A stretch of 64,000 bases of DNA from Strobilurus pachycystidiatus (taxonomy: Eukaryota > Basidiomycota > Agaricomycetes > Agaricales > Physalacriaceae). This document shows, piece after piece, positions 54,918 to 64,000 of this stretch. Numbering within the stretch: the stretch's first letter is position 1; each line of letters opens with the position of its first letter. The notes beneath the pieces are model-generated. The model worked only from the letters and a program-made list of their open reading frames with translations, was not told the origin of the DNA and did no database searches. The translations under genes and the position numbers were made by a program. The stretch lies in the NCBI GenBank assembly GCA_019915135.1, contig JAHLMK010000025.1, positions 62,001 to 126,000 of the forward strand, written 5' to 3'.

Positions 54918-56012
54918 TCAGTCCTCTTTCAGTGCCGTGGTCTCCCACTGATGATATACAGATGCCATCTATATGTAGCACGTCAAACAATCTTGCGTCA
55001 AGAAAAAAGGATGAATCGCTTACATCACAAATTTGTTCAACGTTTTCCCTTCTCTCGTCAACAAAGGAGCTAAAAGTTGCCGAATCCTTCGGAAGTATGT
55101 CTCCAAAGAACACGTCGGGGAACTCTTTGGCTACGCGCCGCGCCATCTCAAGAATGTCTGGCCTCCAGTAGCGACAACCATACATCACATGGTAGTTGCG
55201 CGGTGCGTGTTGAGAGCCATCTTCTAGCCTGTCTACAAAGGCAATGTGGTGTGTTGTAGTGTCAATGTCATAAATCGTCACGTACCACAGGGTGGAATCA
55301 GTTCAAGGACTGGAAGTTGGCCCCAAGGCACCTTTTTCAAGAATTTTTTAGGCTGGTACTTGTCATGGACGAGACTGATATATACATTTGAGCGATATGC
55401 CCATGCATGACAAAATGACACCTACTTCGTTTTAAGACACGGCTTGCATACCCTCCTGAGTGACGAGTAGATGCGAAACAGTCGCCTGCGCGTTCCAGAT
55501 GAGCTACAGAGCTGGGTAGGGACAGTGTGAGAACCCAGGCGACGGACGGTCAAAGATGCAAGTACCTGACAATGAGTGCCATACAGGAAGCAAGCCCACT
55601 GCAACTCGGACATGACTTCAGGCGGGGGAGGAACCGGAACAGCTGAGAGAGCGCGTGCTCGCTCCCAAAGATCAACAGATTCCTCTGAGAGTATTTCGTA
55701 GAAGGCGCGGCACAGATACATCAAACGAATGAGCTCGTGTGTTGGCAAATAAGCCAGGATTTCGAGGATGAGCTCGACTGGTAATTCCTGGAGACGATCA
55801 ATTTTGAGTAATCTCTTGCCTCTTTTGCTTTTCGCGACGGTTGCCTTCGGCTTGCTCTTTGACGAGGACGTTGCTGGCTTGGGGTGAGTCTTTGCACGCT
55901 TTAAGGGCGGCGGCTCTTCGAAGTCGGAGTCTGCTTCATCGTCGGTGGCATCGTCGATGATTGGAGCTTTACGTTTTCGCGCAGGTCGCTTTGGTGGTGC
56001 TGCGTCCGACAT
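54918..56012 (-). CDS. F-box protein, short agaric type
   Basis: Exons 56012-55566, 55511-55426, 55374-55286, 55232-55024 and 54947-54918 give 286 residues. The start MSDAAPPKRPARKRK is chosen over upstream in-frame codons because it begins the usual basic/acidic tail of this family. The F-box is at about residues 75-125 (LQELPVELILEILAYLPTHELIRLMYLCRAFYEIL...LWERAR). It is followed by WACFLYGTHCQLC, then VCKPCLKTNLV, YWRPDILEMARRV, FVDERRENVEQICDWE and the end LKED. The order matches agaric F-box proteins in which a Cys cluster and a charged helical part follow the F-box. The stop at 55422 read through from exon 2 is avoided by a GTAGGT donor four bases earlier. Likely SCF adaptor; substrate unknown. 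Confidence 0.7.
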
Positions 56013-56377
56013 TGGGAAAGTTGTAGTCGTCGTCAAAGGTGCCGCCCTGACTTGAATTGGCAATCCCGTATCTGACTCCCGAGGGCCGATTGTAGCACGT
56101 GGAAAGCTGGCGGCTTCTCGGCCGAGCGTCCACTCTTTCTCTTGACAGTCATAACTTGACAATGACACTTGAAAGCTCTGAAATTCGAGGTACTGAAGCT
56201 TGGGATACATCTAGGTGGCTGTAGATCCTAAGAAAGTACACGGCTCTCAAATCAGGGTCGCCCCTGTTCTCACGACTATGCCGCTCGTGCCGATCACTCT
56301 TGACCTTGAACCACGTCCATTCGACGCTGATTCGACGTCTACTGTACACATCTACTCCATCCACTCCTTGTTTCACC
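56013..56377. other. Shared upstream region of two divergent F-box genes
   Basis: 365 bp between divergent starts. No TATA box is assigned. Confidence 0.5.
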
Positions 56378-57793
56378 ATGGATTTTAGACCTACTCACAC
56401 TCCATGGTCATATCGATCATCTCCTATATCCATGCTTCCCATCGAAATCTTGCAACACATCTTCGTCCTGGACCCCAGTGTGGGCATGTACCAGCTGCAT
56501 CCCTTTACCACATATCAACAACTGCGCCTCACCCTCGTCTCACGACTATGGCGCTCTGCTGCTCTAGCGACGCATGCTCTCTGGTCTCGAATCTACGTGG
56601 AACTGTGGGAACACTCCAATACCACTCGTCGACATCTGACAGATCGCCTGAGGATGTTCCTCCGCCTCTCGGGTGTGGGTCCACTTCACGTTTGGATAGT
56701 GGGAGCCATCCATCACGTCACGTCCCGGGCAATTCTCACTACCTTGTTTGAGACTTCTCCTCGTTGGAAGTCTCTATCCATCGTATTCAACGATGGGCCG
56801 CTGCACATTGACAACGATGCGGTCCTGAAACCGTTGAGTGGGCGCCTGGGGTCCTTGGAGAGATTGCAGATCCTGCCATATCTACCATCCGACGTATTTC
56901 GCGATGCGCCGGCGTTGAGGTCGGTGGTACTCATGTCGTCGCAGGGCATGGAATTCACACTGCCGTGGTCTCAAATCACGAGCATGAAGTATAAGCTGCT
57001 GGACAGCGACCACCTTCATTCCATTGCTTACGCCTCGTTACTGAAGGAGCTCACACTCAGGGCTACTACTGTGTCGCGCAATCCTTCCAGCGTGCTTATG
57101 AACGCGTCTGTAGAAAAGGCAAACTTCGGGTGGGATACAGCGGCAATCTATGCGTCACTTGTGCTCCCTTCTCTCCGGACGCTCGCTATCGAATCAAACG
57201 GCTTCTTTGAAGTCGATAGCGGTATACCTGCTATCGCATCTTTGATCACTCGGTCGCGATGCTTGATCACATCCCTAACTGTTGACGACTTGAACGTCGA
57301 CAGGAACTCGGACGAGAATCGAGTGTCTTTTCAGCAATTGGCACGGCAATTACCTCTACTCTCAGAGCTGCATATGAGGTGGAAAAACCTCGAGTTTGAC
57401 TGGGACGATATTATCGTATTCCTGGCCTCTCTCGTCTTGTACAAGACCCTGCCACGCTTGGACTACTTTGGTTTCACAGCCAAGGAACCGGGTGTGAAGT
57501 CAGATTATCGAAGCAGTGATTCCAGATTTGAGACCGGCCGCCTGCTCTCGTTGGATGCCATACGTGTTGTAGCTGAAATGCTAGCAACTCGCAACGATGT
57601 GGAGGCTGCCGGTCATTTCGCAGCGCAGGTCGATGGATTTACCCACGTCAGGAATAGCCTTCCGAAAGGGGAGCGCTTACCGTACGACCTTCGCTGGGCC
57701 CTGTCCAGCTTTGAGTACAGTGATGGCTGGCGGTATCTGCAAGGCGTATATCGAGGCCAGATGGAGGTCTGTATCAAAATAACTGGTGGGTGA
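56378..57793 (+). CDS. F-box/LRR-type protein, single exon
   Basis: 471 residues starting MDFRPTHTPW; an in-frame ATG at 56300 would add 26 residues that look like leader sequence. The F-box is at about residues 18-75 (SPISMLPIEILQHIFVLDPSV...LRLTLVSRLWRSAALATHALWSRIYVEL). Irregular leucine-rich repeats follow (LHVWIVGAIH, RWKSLSIVF, LERLQILPYLPSDVF, LKELTLRAT, LRTLAIESNG, LITSLTVDDL, LSELHMRW). It belongs to the expanded agaric F-box family and probably acts as an SCF substrate receptor. The frame is uninterrupted and ends in TGA at 57793. Confidence 0.8.
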   Translation: MDFRPTHTPWSYRSSPISMLPIEILQHIFVLDPSVGMYQLHPFTTYQQLRLTLVSRLWRSAALATHALWSRIYVELWEHSNTTRRHLTDRLRMFLRLSGVGPLHVWIVGAIHHVTSRAILTTLFETSPRWKSLSIVFNDGPLHIDNDAVLKPLSGRLGSLERLQILPYLPSDVFRDAPALRSVVLMSSQGMEFTLPWSQITSMKYKLLDSDHLHSIAYASLLKELTLRATTVSRNPSSVLMNASVEKANFGWDTAAIYASLVLPSLRTLAIESNGFFEVDSGIPAIASLITRSRCLITSLTVDDLNVDRNSDENRVSFQQLARQLPLLSELHMRWKNLEFDWDDIIVFLASLVLYKTLPRLDYFGFTAKEPGVKSDYRSSDSRFETGRLLSLDAIRVVAEMLATRNDVEAAGHFAAQVDGFTHVRNSLPKGERLPYDLRWALSSFEYSDGWRYLQGVYRGQMEVCIKITGG

Positions 57794-58208
57794 AACATAG
57801 CTGCGTGGTCAGGTCTGATGATATCTGCGCAGAAGTACTCGTATCCTCTTCTGGTGACCCTTCTGAGGATATTCAGTATTCAGGTACACTTCGACTTGGT
57901 CGCTCGAGTGATCCTCACAGACTTGACGGAGACAAGACTTCGGACGGTTTCGATAACTTTCGGCCATTGCGGTACCTACTTCCCGATATATAGATATCTT
58001 ATCTGTCGTTGACATCGGCGATGGCTTACGAAAGTCCTTCAGCTTGGTAGTAGTGCGCGACATCTTATTATATGTACATTGAAATTCAACGAGAGAACGA
58101 AGAGAACGAAAATCTTTGACTCTGCTCAGTACGCAGACAGCAGGCGGCAAGTGCCGAATGCAGGCCGAGACCGACCAGGACCCCGGGACCGCGGCTTGCT
58201 CTCAACCA
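57794..58208. other. Spacer between the F-box/LRR and LSM8 genes
   Basis: 415 bp with no supported gene; the minus-strand ORFs here are shadows. It should hold the LSM8 promoter. Confidence 0.45.
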
Positions 58209-58662
58209 ATGTCCAGCCTGCAAGGCTCCGTTGACAGTGAGCGCGCCAATCGTACTTCTCGCCCTGGACGCTAACGCTGATGGCGACGTAGAGCGCGTAC
58301 TCCTCATTCTGCAGGATGGGCGGGCGATAGTGGTGCGTGTTGCGCCATATAGGGATCAGAGCGTCGGCTAACGCGTCGGGCAGGGCGTGCTCGCAGGCTA
58401 CGACCAAAAATCGAACGTTGTCCTCTCTGATTCCAAGGAGCGGGTTTACAGTCTGGAGGAGGGCGTCGAGGAGATCCCGCTGGGCTTGTACCTCGTCAAA
58501 GGCGACATGATGTGCGTCGGGCATCCCGCCTTTCTGCTTTCCAATCGCCGCCGTGCGCTGACTGGCTACAGCATTCTCATCGGCGAAATCGACGAAGCCA
58601 AAGACGAAGCCGTCGACCTGTCCACGATCCGTGCAGAGCCATTGCCGCCCATCCGCTACTAG
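58209..58662 (+). CDS. LSM8: U6 snRNA-associated Sm-like protein LSm8
   Basis: Four exons 58209-58236, 58292-58332, 58384-58511 and 58572-58662 give 95 residues, the usual LSm8 length. Sm1 motif: RVLLILQDGRAIVGVLAGYDQKSNVVLSDS. Sm2: LGLYLVKGDMIILIGEIDE, with the intron inside the Met-Ile codon pair. The C-terminal IRAEPLPPIRY is diagnostic for LSm8 as against LSm1. LSm8 completes the Lsm2-8 ring that binds the U-rich 3' end of U6 snRNA in the nucleus and is needed for splicing. The very short first exon (28 nt, MSSLQGSVD) is the least certain part. A 289-codon antisense ORF covers the whole gene but is spurious. Confidence 0.93.
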
Positions 58663-59460
58663 TAATTGGTCGCAGTTGGTGCCGCCATCCTTTTTTTTGG
58701 CACGTGGCCGGGGACCCCACGCCAGAGGCAGTTGGCTCGAAGGGAGGGCTGCGACCGCGTAAAATGTATGTTTGTGGCGTGAATTGAATATCTTATGCAT
58801 GCTAATCTTTCGTGAGATGTCTACCGCCCCCGCCTGCTGCATGCATCCCAGTCTCGCCCGTAAGTATCGCCGCGTATTTACGTGTATCGTGGTAGCCATC
58901 CCATGGCGGTAATAGATCCATGCCATTCCCGTGCAAACTGCCAGCAAGTAATTTCTCGCCAAGACGGTGCTGTTGAGACCTTGCGATGCAACCAAGACGG
59001 CCTTTTTTTTCTCGAATAATCAAGTGCGTCTATACTTCATTGTGTTGGTGCTTTGTCGATTGATGTCCGTTTCAGTATTTCTGGTAATCTTGTCAGCGCT
59101 TTCGTACATCCCCAGGCTGGCCTTGTCTCAGTGGCTCGTTAAAGGCAGCCGACTCTTTCCTTTCCAAGAGATGGTCTTCCTCCTAACGTGACAATTCTCT
59201 GCAAAATATGCAGGGTTGTTCATTGTTCCACTCATTAGGCACCCTTTTGGGTCAATTGATCCTTGCAGCGCGACTTTGCCACCTTCCATAACGAGCCCAT
59301 GCAGGACAGCATGCCACTGGTCCCGCATTGTTGATGCGTATAAGAGCGCGGTGAAAAGCGTCAGGCTTCCATCATACGCGACTCCCCGAACACAGCTCCT
59401 GGTCGAGTTTTCACTCTTACTAAACCTGCGCCACACAATTACATTCCAACGACACACTAC
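58663..59460. other. Spacer between LSM8 and the next gene
   Basis: About 0.8 kb. Several short ORFs, none with a family motif. The 3' part should contain the promoter of the gene at 59461. Confidence 0.4.
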
Positions 59461-60299
59461 ATGTCCTCCCCCACACAAGCCCCCTCCCCCACCCTCTCCG
59501 AGATGTTCGAGCGTGAACGCTCGCCGACTTTAGACGAGATGCTCGTGGATCTCAAGAAATCGGTCGCCCACTCCGATTCAGTGGCGCACTTTGACTTCAC
59601 ATTCACCGTCAAACGCAATCAGGATTTCGACGATCAGTTCCTCCCCATCATGCGTCCCCTCGAGGACGTCAAATTGGAGTCAAACTTTGTCGAAGGGGAC
59701 GCGTTCATGCCTATCAAGTACCCACCGGGCCTCGGCGATCCCGCGATTTTGCCGCCATCACCATGGGTGGACGCCACGTTGAACTACAAGACTCTCAGTG
59801 GGGCCAAGCCACATCGCGATTCTTATTGGGAAACTGTGAGTATCTATTCGCCTACACATGTTGGACATTTTATAAGCTTGACCACCAGTACGTCCAGGCT
59901 GGAGCAGACGAACACCCTTGCATCGAGTGGGACGCTGACGGTCAGCTTATCCCCGCAGGGAGGTACAAGCACCAGAACATCTACACCGTCAACCAGCATA
60001 GTTTCCGACTCATCTGTCCACTTCCTCAACGACGCGCCGCAGCCAAAGTTTCGCCTTCCCATGTTCAACAAGCATCGAAACCCATCCTCGCATCTCCACC
60101 CCCGACCCTTCGCACAGCACCTGTTGCTGGCGTGAAACGCACCGCATCCTCCTCAGGCCCGAGGCCCGCTAAGAAGGCAAAGGAGAATGAGAGGGTGGCG
60201 AAGGCAAAGAACATGGGGAAGAGGACGAATCTGGGTCAGAGTGCGTCGGTGCCGTACCGCAATACGAGGTCAGTGAGGGTTGCGGAGATGCTTTCGTGA
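59461..60299 (+). CDS. Hypothetical two-exon protein with basic C-terminus
   Basis: Exons 59461-59835 and 59889-60299, phase 0, 261 residues. No family is recognised. The N-terminal half is acidic and Pro-rich (SPTLSEMFERERSPTLDEML, PLEDVKLESNFVEGDAFMP). The segment YWETYVQAGADEHPCIEWDADGQLIP crosses the splice, and IYTVNQHSFRLICPLP follows. The last 90 residues are Ala/Pro/Lys-rich with possible nuclear targeting (RPAKKAKENERVAKAKN). Overall hydrophilic, no signal peptide or membrane helix. The start is the first ATG after a TATA-less region. Confidence 0.6.
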
Positions 60300-60905
60300 G
60301 TGGATTCCATCGAACGAAAAGGCGCATGAGTACTCATTTTCACCAGAGATGCGGCTTAGTTTCCGCTTCTGTACTCTATCGGCAATCTTTTCTCTTTCTT
60401 TTGCATCTATCTTCAGTTCCAAGAATACCCTGCCTCATCCAGTGCTGCCTTTCCGTTTCTTCGCCACCTCTCTTTTGGCAGCCATCATCCAAGCATCTAG
60501 CCTAGGCCAGCACACTCATTACGAGTTACTTACTTCTGTATTACTCACATCGTGTACGATTCCCGGTTTCTTTTGTGACACGTTCCTTTACGCTTTCAAC
60601 TTGTAGCTCATAGTTATTTATCCGTACATACCCCAAGCGGGATACAGCTCAATACACTCCTTGTATACTCAAGCTCACGCCCATCGCACATTACCTTTTT
60701 TACCGGAGTCGCATAGTGGCTGGCCGAGTGCCACGCGGTTAAATCCGTCGATCTCCTTGGTGCGATGACATACTGCGCCACGCTACGTCAGCGCTACGTC
60801 AATCGCCCGTCCGCAGAGCCATATAGTCTTGCGCGTCCACTCTACTCTTCTCCCCAACGACTCTGCCACCAACGTCCATCACCTCCCGCCCAATCCACTA
60901 CAACA
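60300..60905. other. Spacer, no feature seen
   Basis: 606 bp. ORFs at 60280-60606 have no family motif. It should contain the downstream gene's promoter. Confidence 0.4.
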
Positions 60906-61260
60906 ATGTCCGCGCAAAACACTGGAACAAACTCGCCGCCGCTCGAGGCCACCGGGGAGGCTGCACCAATGGGCGTCTCAGGCGTCGGTGCCGAGCCCTC
61001 TGAGGCCGTCTCGGACAAGGACCAGCGTAGAGGTGTGTTTCATTGTTGCCCGTGGTCGAGTTCACAGATCTAAGACCTCGCTATAGCGTACTTTGACAAC
61101 TCGGTATGTTTGGCGGAGGACATCAACTTCGCGACACTAATGTTATCTGTAGAAACAGACTGGGGAAGGATCGGGTGAGGACACCTCGAAATCAAACAAG
61201 TCCAAGGGCGCTGGGCTAATTGGGGAGAGTATGGCGGACAAGGAGGATAAGAGGACCTGA
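60906..61260 (+). CDS. Small hydrophilic hypothetical protein (83 residues)
   Basis: Exons 60906-61032, 61087-61103 (only 17 nt) and 61153-61260 close in frame. The product is Ser/Gly/Lys/Glu-rich (MSAQNTGTNSPPLEATGEAA ... LIGESMADKEDKRT), with no membrane segment and probably disordered. The micro-exon encodes AYFDNS. All three splice junctions have standard signals, but the short product without a recognised domain limits confidence. Confidence 0.5.
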
Positions 61261-61724
61261 ACAATCTGGTGTACTTGAAGCGATGAAAGAGTTGTCAATT
61301 GAAGACGACGCAAGGAATTGCAATTGTATATTATAGAAATTGACCGTCCACTCAGTCGGTTCACAATCGGGTTACATCATTCACGGAAGCTTCAACTTGC
61401 CTTGGACGTCGGCAGGATCTGCATGGAATTTGTTTGTTACGCGTGTCAATCAAGAGTGTGGTCGAGAGAGTTTCTGCGGGAAGGATTATGATACACCTTC
61501 TGCGGGGAAGCAAGTCGAGATTTCTCGTGCATTTGGTAAACTGCACACGCTTTCTCGAGTTGCTGACAGATGCCCTATGGTTGTGGTTGTTGAAGGGCAT
61601 CGGTCCACAGGACCTGCACCAGACATCAGGGTAGACTGGGGACGAGTACGGAGAGAGGCCAAAACTTTTGATTTGTATACTGTACATTTCAATCCGTTGT
61701 GTCTTATACATTGAGCTCGCGCGT
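61261..61724. other. Spacer between convergent genes
   Basis: 464 bp. Overlapping ORFs on both strands here (61340-61951) are shadows or chance; no feature seen. Confidence 0.45.
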
Positions 61725-62947
61725 TCAGGGTTTTGCGAGGTGCTCCGACCACCATTCCTCAAACAACGAAAGCCCAAGACCACCTTCGATACCGAGATCC
61801 TCTGTTTCGCGTGTATAAAGCTGTGTATTCTTGGGACGCGTTGTTGCCCCTGGACCGGTTGGTGGCTCGCTGTCGGGGATGATGTGCCCGTGGGGAAGCC
61901 CAAGTATCTTGGAGAACACCAAGCACATCTCGTACTTAGTGTATGGCTCATCAGCGGAGTAGTGCAAGATGACGGGGATAGGCTGCTTGTAACCTGATCA
62001 GAGCAATCAGTCCAAAAGCATTATCCGTAATGACGTGGACCAACCAGTCAACCTAACCAGAAAGTTGGCGATGTCAATAACGCTGGTAGGGTAGCGGGTA
62101 GCGAAATGGTCCATCTTGTAAGTCTTTCCGCTTTGATCCTGCACGACATCAAGAAGAATGTTGACGGCGGAGTCGGAGTTCTTGGGGGCTGGGCCATAGC
62201 TGTCGCAGAATAAGTTCATGTGATGAAAAGACGACAGCTTGGACTCACAGAACTGGGACGCGGAGGACGACGACTTTAGCTCCGTCAACACCCAGGACTG
62301 CTTCTTCGCCTGCACATTTCGTCTTGCCGTAAAGCTGCAGCGGATTCGTCTGAGCAGCTGGCGTGTAGGGAGGGGACGTTCCGTCGAATACATAATCGGT
62401 GGAAATATAGACCAAGGTATACTTCAGGATCTTCGCGAGAGTGGCCAGGTGTGCAGGCACTTCTGCATTGAGCTTTGATTATGAATTAAATAGAATGTTC
62501 CGTTCGGAGAGCAACAAGTCGTTACCTTGAGGGCGGCTGCCGGGTTCTTTTAGAATGCTTAGCATGTGCGTGGCGAGAGGTGGTTGAACTGACTTTCTCA
62601 GCAACGTCAGGGCGTCTCTCTGCAGCACAATGTATGACCCCTGCAACCGGCGGATATTGAGACGTCCGAGCGCGATGGAAGCGATACCGGACGTACAGTT
62701 GGGTTTGAATTCTCTGAATACATTCTCGACCTCGTCTTTGTTGAGAAGATTGAGTGGTCTGAGATCGTTCCCGGTTTGTGTAAATGAGAGACCCAAGACA
62801 TCGAATTTTTCACTGGCATTGAATGCTTGTCGGACGGCAGTTCCCAGCACCCCGGAAGCTCCTGGGAGCACGATTAATCCAGAAGGCAACTTGAAGCGAT
62901 AAGAGCTGTTTACCAGTGATTATGACCCTCGTCTTCGAATCCCTCAT
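61725..62947 (-). CDS. RmlD/MAT2B-like NAD(P)-dependent reductase (methionine adenosyltransferase beta-subunit type)
   Basis: Seven exons: 62947-62914, 62861-62697, 62640-62594, 62546-62526, 62472-62249, 62199-62045 and 61993-61725; 304 residues. Short-chain dehydrogenase features: [18 protein letters not shown] (nucleotide-binding Gly motif, split by intron 1), [31 protein letters not shown], and the catalytic YGKTK motif (about residue 157). The C-terminal half has [20 protein letters not shown] and [16 protein letters not shown], typical of the RmlD/MAT2B family. In animals MAT2B modulates S-adenosylmethionine synthetase; bacterial relatives reduce dTDP-4-keto-rhamnose. Fungal members are usually annotated as either. 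The 21-nt fourth exon and weak donors (GTAAAC, GTTGGT) are unusual, but all phases agree. Confidence 0.86.
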
Positions 62948-64000
62948 GGTGGCAGGAGAGGGAGGGGTAATCTTATCTCGGAGCCTGATCGCATCACCCC
63001 CGAATGACGCTTTCAATTACCAATCGCCCTGACTTTGTCTTCCGAGCTCGTGTCACTCGCTTTAGTCTCGCTTTTCTCTCGCCACCACGGTGGATAGCTA
63101 CTTTTTGGCGGCGATGAGCGGCACAGTGGGTAAAGCTGTGGCAAACATTGAAACAACATAGCTTGACAATAGCCCCGATGCCAGCTGACTCGGACATGGT
63201 GCACCGATGGTAGTCATTTGACTTTCTTTCTTGACACGGCGGATCAATACGACAGAGCAGAATGAGCACACCCTCGTGTTATACAGTAGTAGTCAAGTAG
63301 TAGTACTACCGGAAAGAGTTCTTTTCGCCCTCGGTATCAACTTACTTCTTGTGAGTAAACGAGCAATCGATCAACGAATAAACACAAGAGCCAGAGAGGA
63401 TCCCCGAAGTAGCCCAGGATCACGGACATGTGCTTGCATCTATCCTAAATAGATATGACAGAATCAGAGAGATCATGTCTGGTACTCATCGGGATCCTCC
63501 ATCAGTCCTCCATAATGAAAACATGATGTGGCAAACGAAGGCATACGGACCATCCTCGGCGACAAGTACCAGGGTTATACAAGCACCCTTGAGTGTTCGT
63601 CTCTATCATGAGTGGGGGGAACAAGCTTCTCTTCGAGCTGAGGTCGCCCTGGAAATCGTCGCTGTCTTCTCTAGCCGCTTCGCGTCTTGAAATTCAATCA
63701 TTGCCCTCTCGGTCAGAAGAGTTGGTCGCAAATTGGAGGGTATGAGATATGCTCAGAGATTGAGAGAGCTCAATATCTTAGGAGGTCAGACGCCCCAGGG
63801 ATGCAAAAGAAGACAGCGCGCAGGCGTACTATGCAGAAGAATTATGGACATACATAGTAGACACGGGATGGGAGAGGCCAGCACGGGAGCCATCCGCGTG
63901 ATGGCATCGATAAGTTTAATGACACCGCCGCCACTTTGCTGGTTTTTGGATCGGGAGCATTTTCTTACCCGACCGACTTGAAGTTGAAGTCTCGAGGCGT
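62948..64000. other. Terminal region without a supported gene
   Basis: About 1.05 kb to the window edge. Short ORFs only (for example 63430-63690); no domain, RNA gene or repeat beyond a short AGTAGT run near 63283-63308. Confidence 0.4.

Noticed and set aside
55422..56210. Reading the F-box gene as a single 262-residue ORF
   Set aside because: A GTACTT intron (55565-55512) and a GTAGGT donor just before the stop extend it into exons matching the family's Cys cluster and WRPD..DERR segments.
58126..58995. 289-codon minus-strand ORF
   Set aside because: Lies entirely antisense to the spliced LSM8 gene, whose exons show clear Sm motifs; the ORF protein has no family resemblance.
61361..61951. 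196-codon minus-strand ORF overlapping the reductase gene
   Set aside because: Different frame from the well-supported last exon of the MAT2B-like gene and without recognisable domains.

Overview
This window comes from a filamentous basidiomycete, most likely an agaricomycete (mushroom or wood/litter fungus). Most genes are broken by many short introns of about 45-65 nt with GT..AG borders and CTRAY-like branch sites. The gene families are also typical: agaric F-box and 7TM families, Clr2-like silencing proteins, a GH6 cellobiohydrolase with an N-terminal CBM1, a GH45 endoglucanase, and a chromodomain Ty3/Gypsy retrotransposon. All gene models below were assembled by hand from splice signals and frame arithmetic; every multi-exon model closes in frame unless stated.

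Layout. 1-7.4 kb: the 3' end of a PQ-loop membrane protein, a decayed GH28 pectinase relic, then four members of one HNH-nuclease-like family (three tandem on the minus strand, one divergent on plus) sharing the same three intron positions and phases. 8.6-13.4 kb: a G3BP/Rasputin homologue, a secreted GH45 endoglucanase and an atypical kinase-like gene. 13.4-26.5 kb: gene-poor, with a 623-bp non-autonomous hAT-like element with perfect 8-bp target duplications, an ERK-type MAP kinase carrying a 1-nt frameshift, one five-exon hypothetical gene and decayed exons. 26.6-28.4 kb: CBM1-GH6 cellobiohydrolase. 28.9-45.8 kb: a Clr2-like gene, then a tandem segmental duplication holding two intact 7TM genes and the 3' end of an F-box gene. 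A 6.4-kb chromovirus with apparently identical LTRs has landed in the full-length F-box gene, separating its last 55 codons.

46-64 kb: an MFS sugar transporter, two tandem Clr2-like genes, two divergent F-box genes, the spliceosomal Lsm8 gene (hidden beneath a spurious 289-codon antisense ORF), two hypothetical genes and a MAT2B/RmlD-type reductase.

Functional themes: plant cell wall degradation (GH45, CBM1-GH6, the dead GH28, the sugar transporter); chromatin silencing (three Clr2 paralogues) beside a young chromodomain retroelement; and expanding agaric families (HNH-like, F-box, 7TM) being duplicated, truncated and interrupted by transposons. No tRNA, rRNA or CRISPR array was seen.
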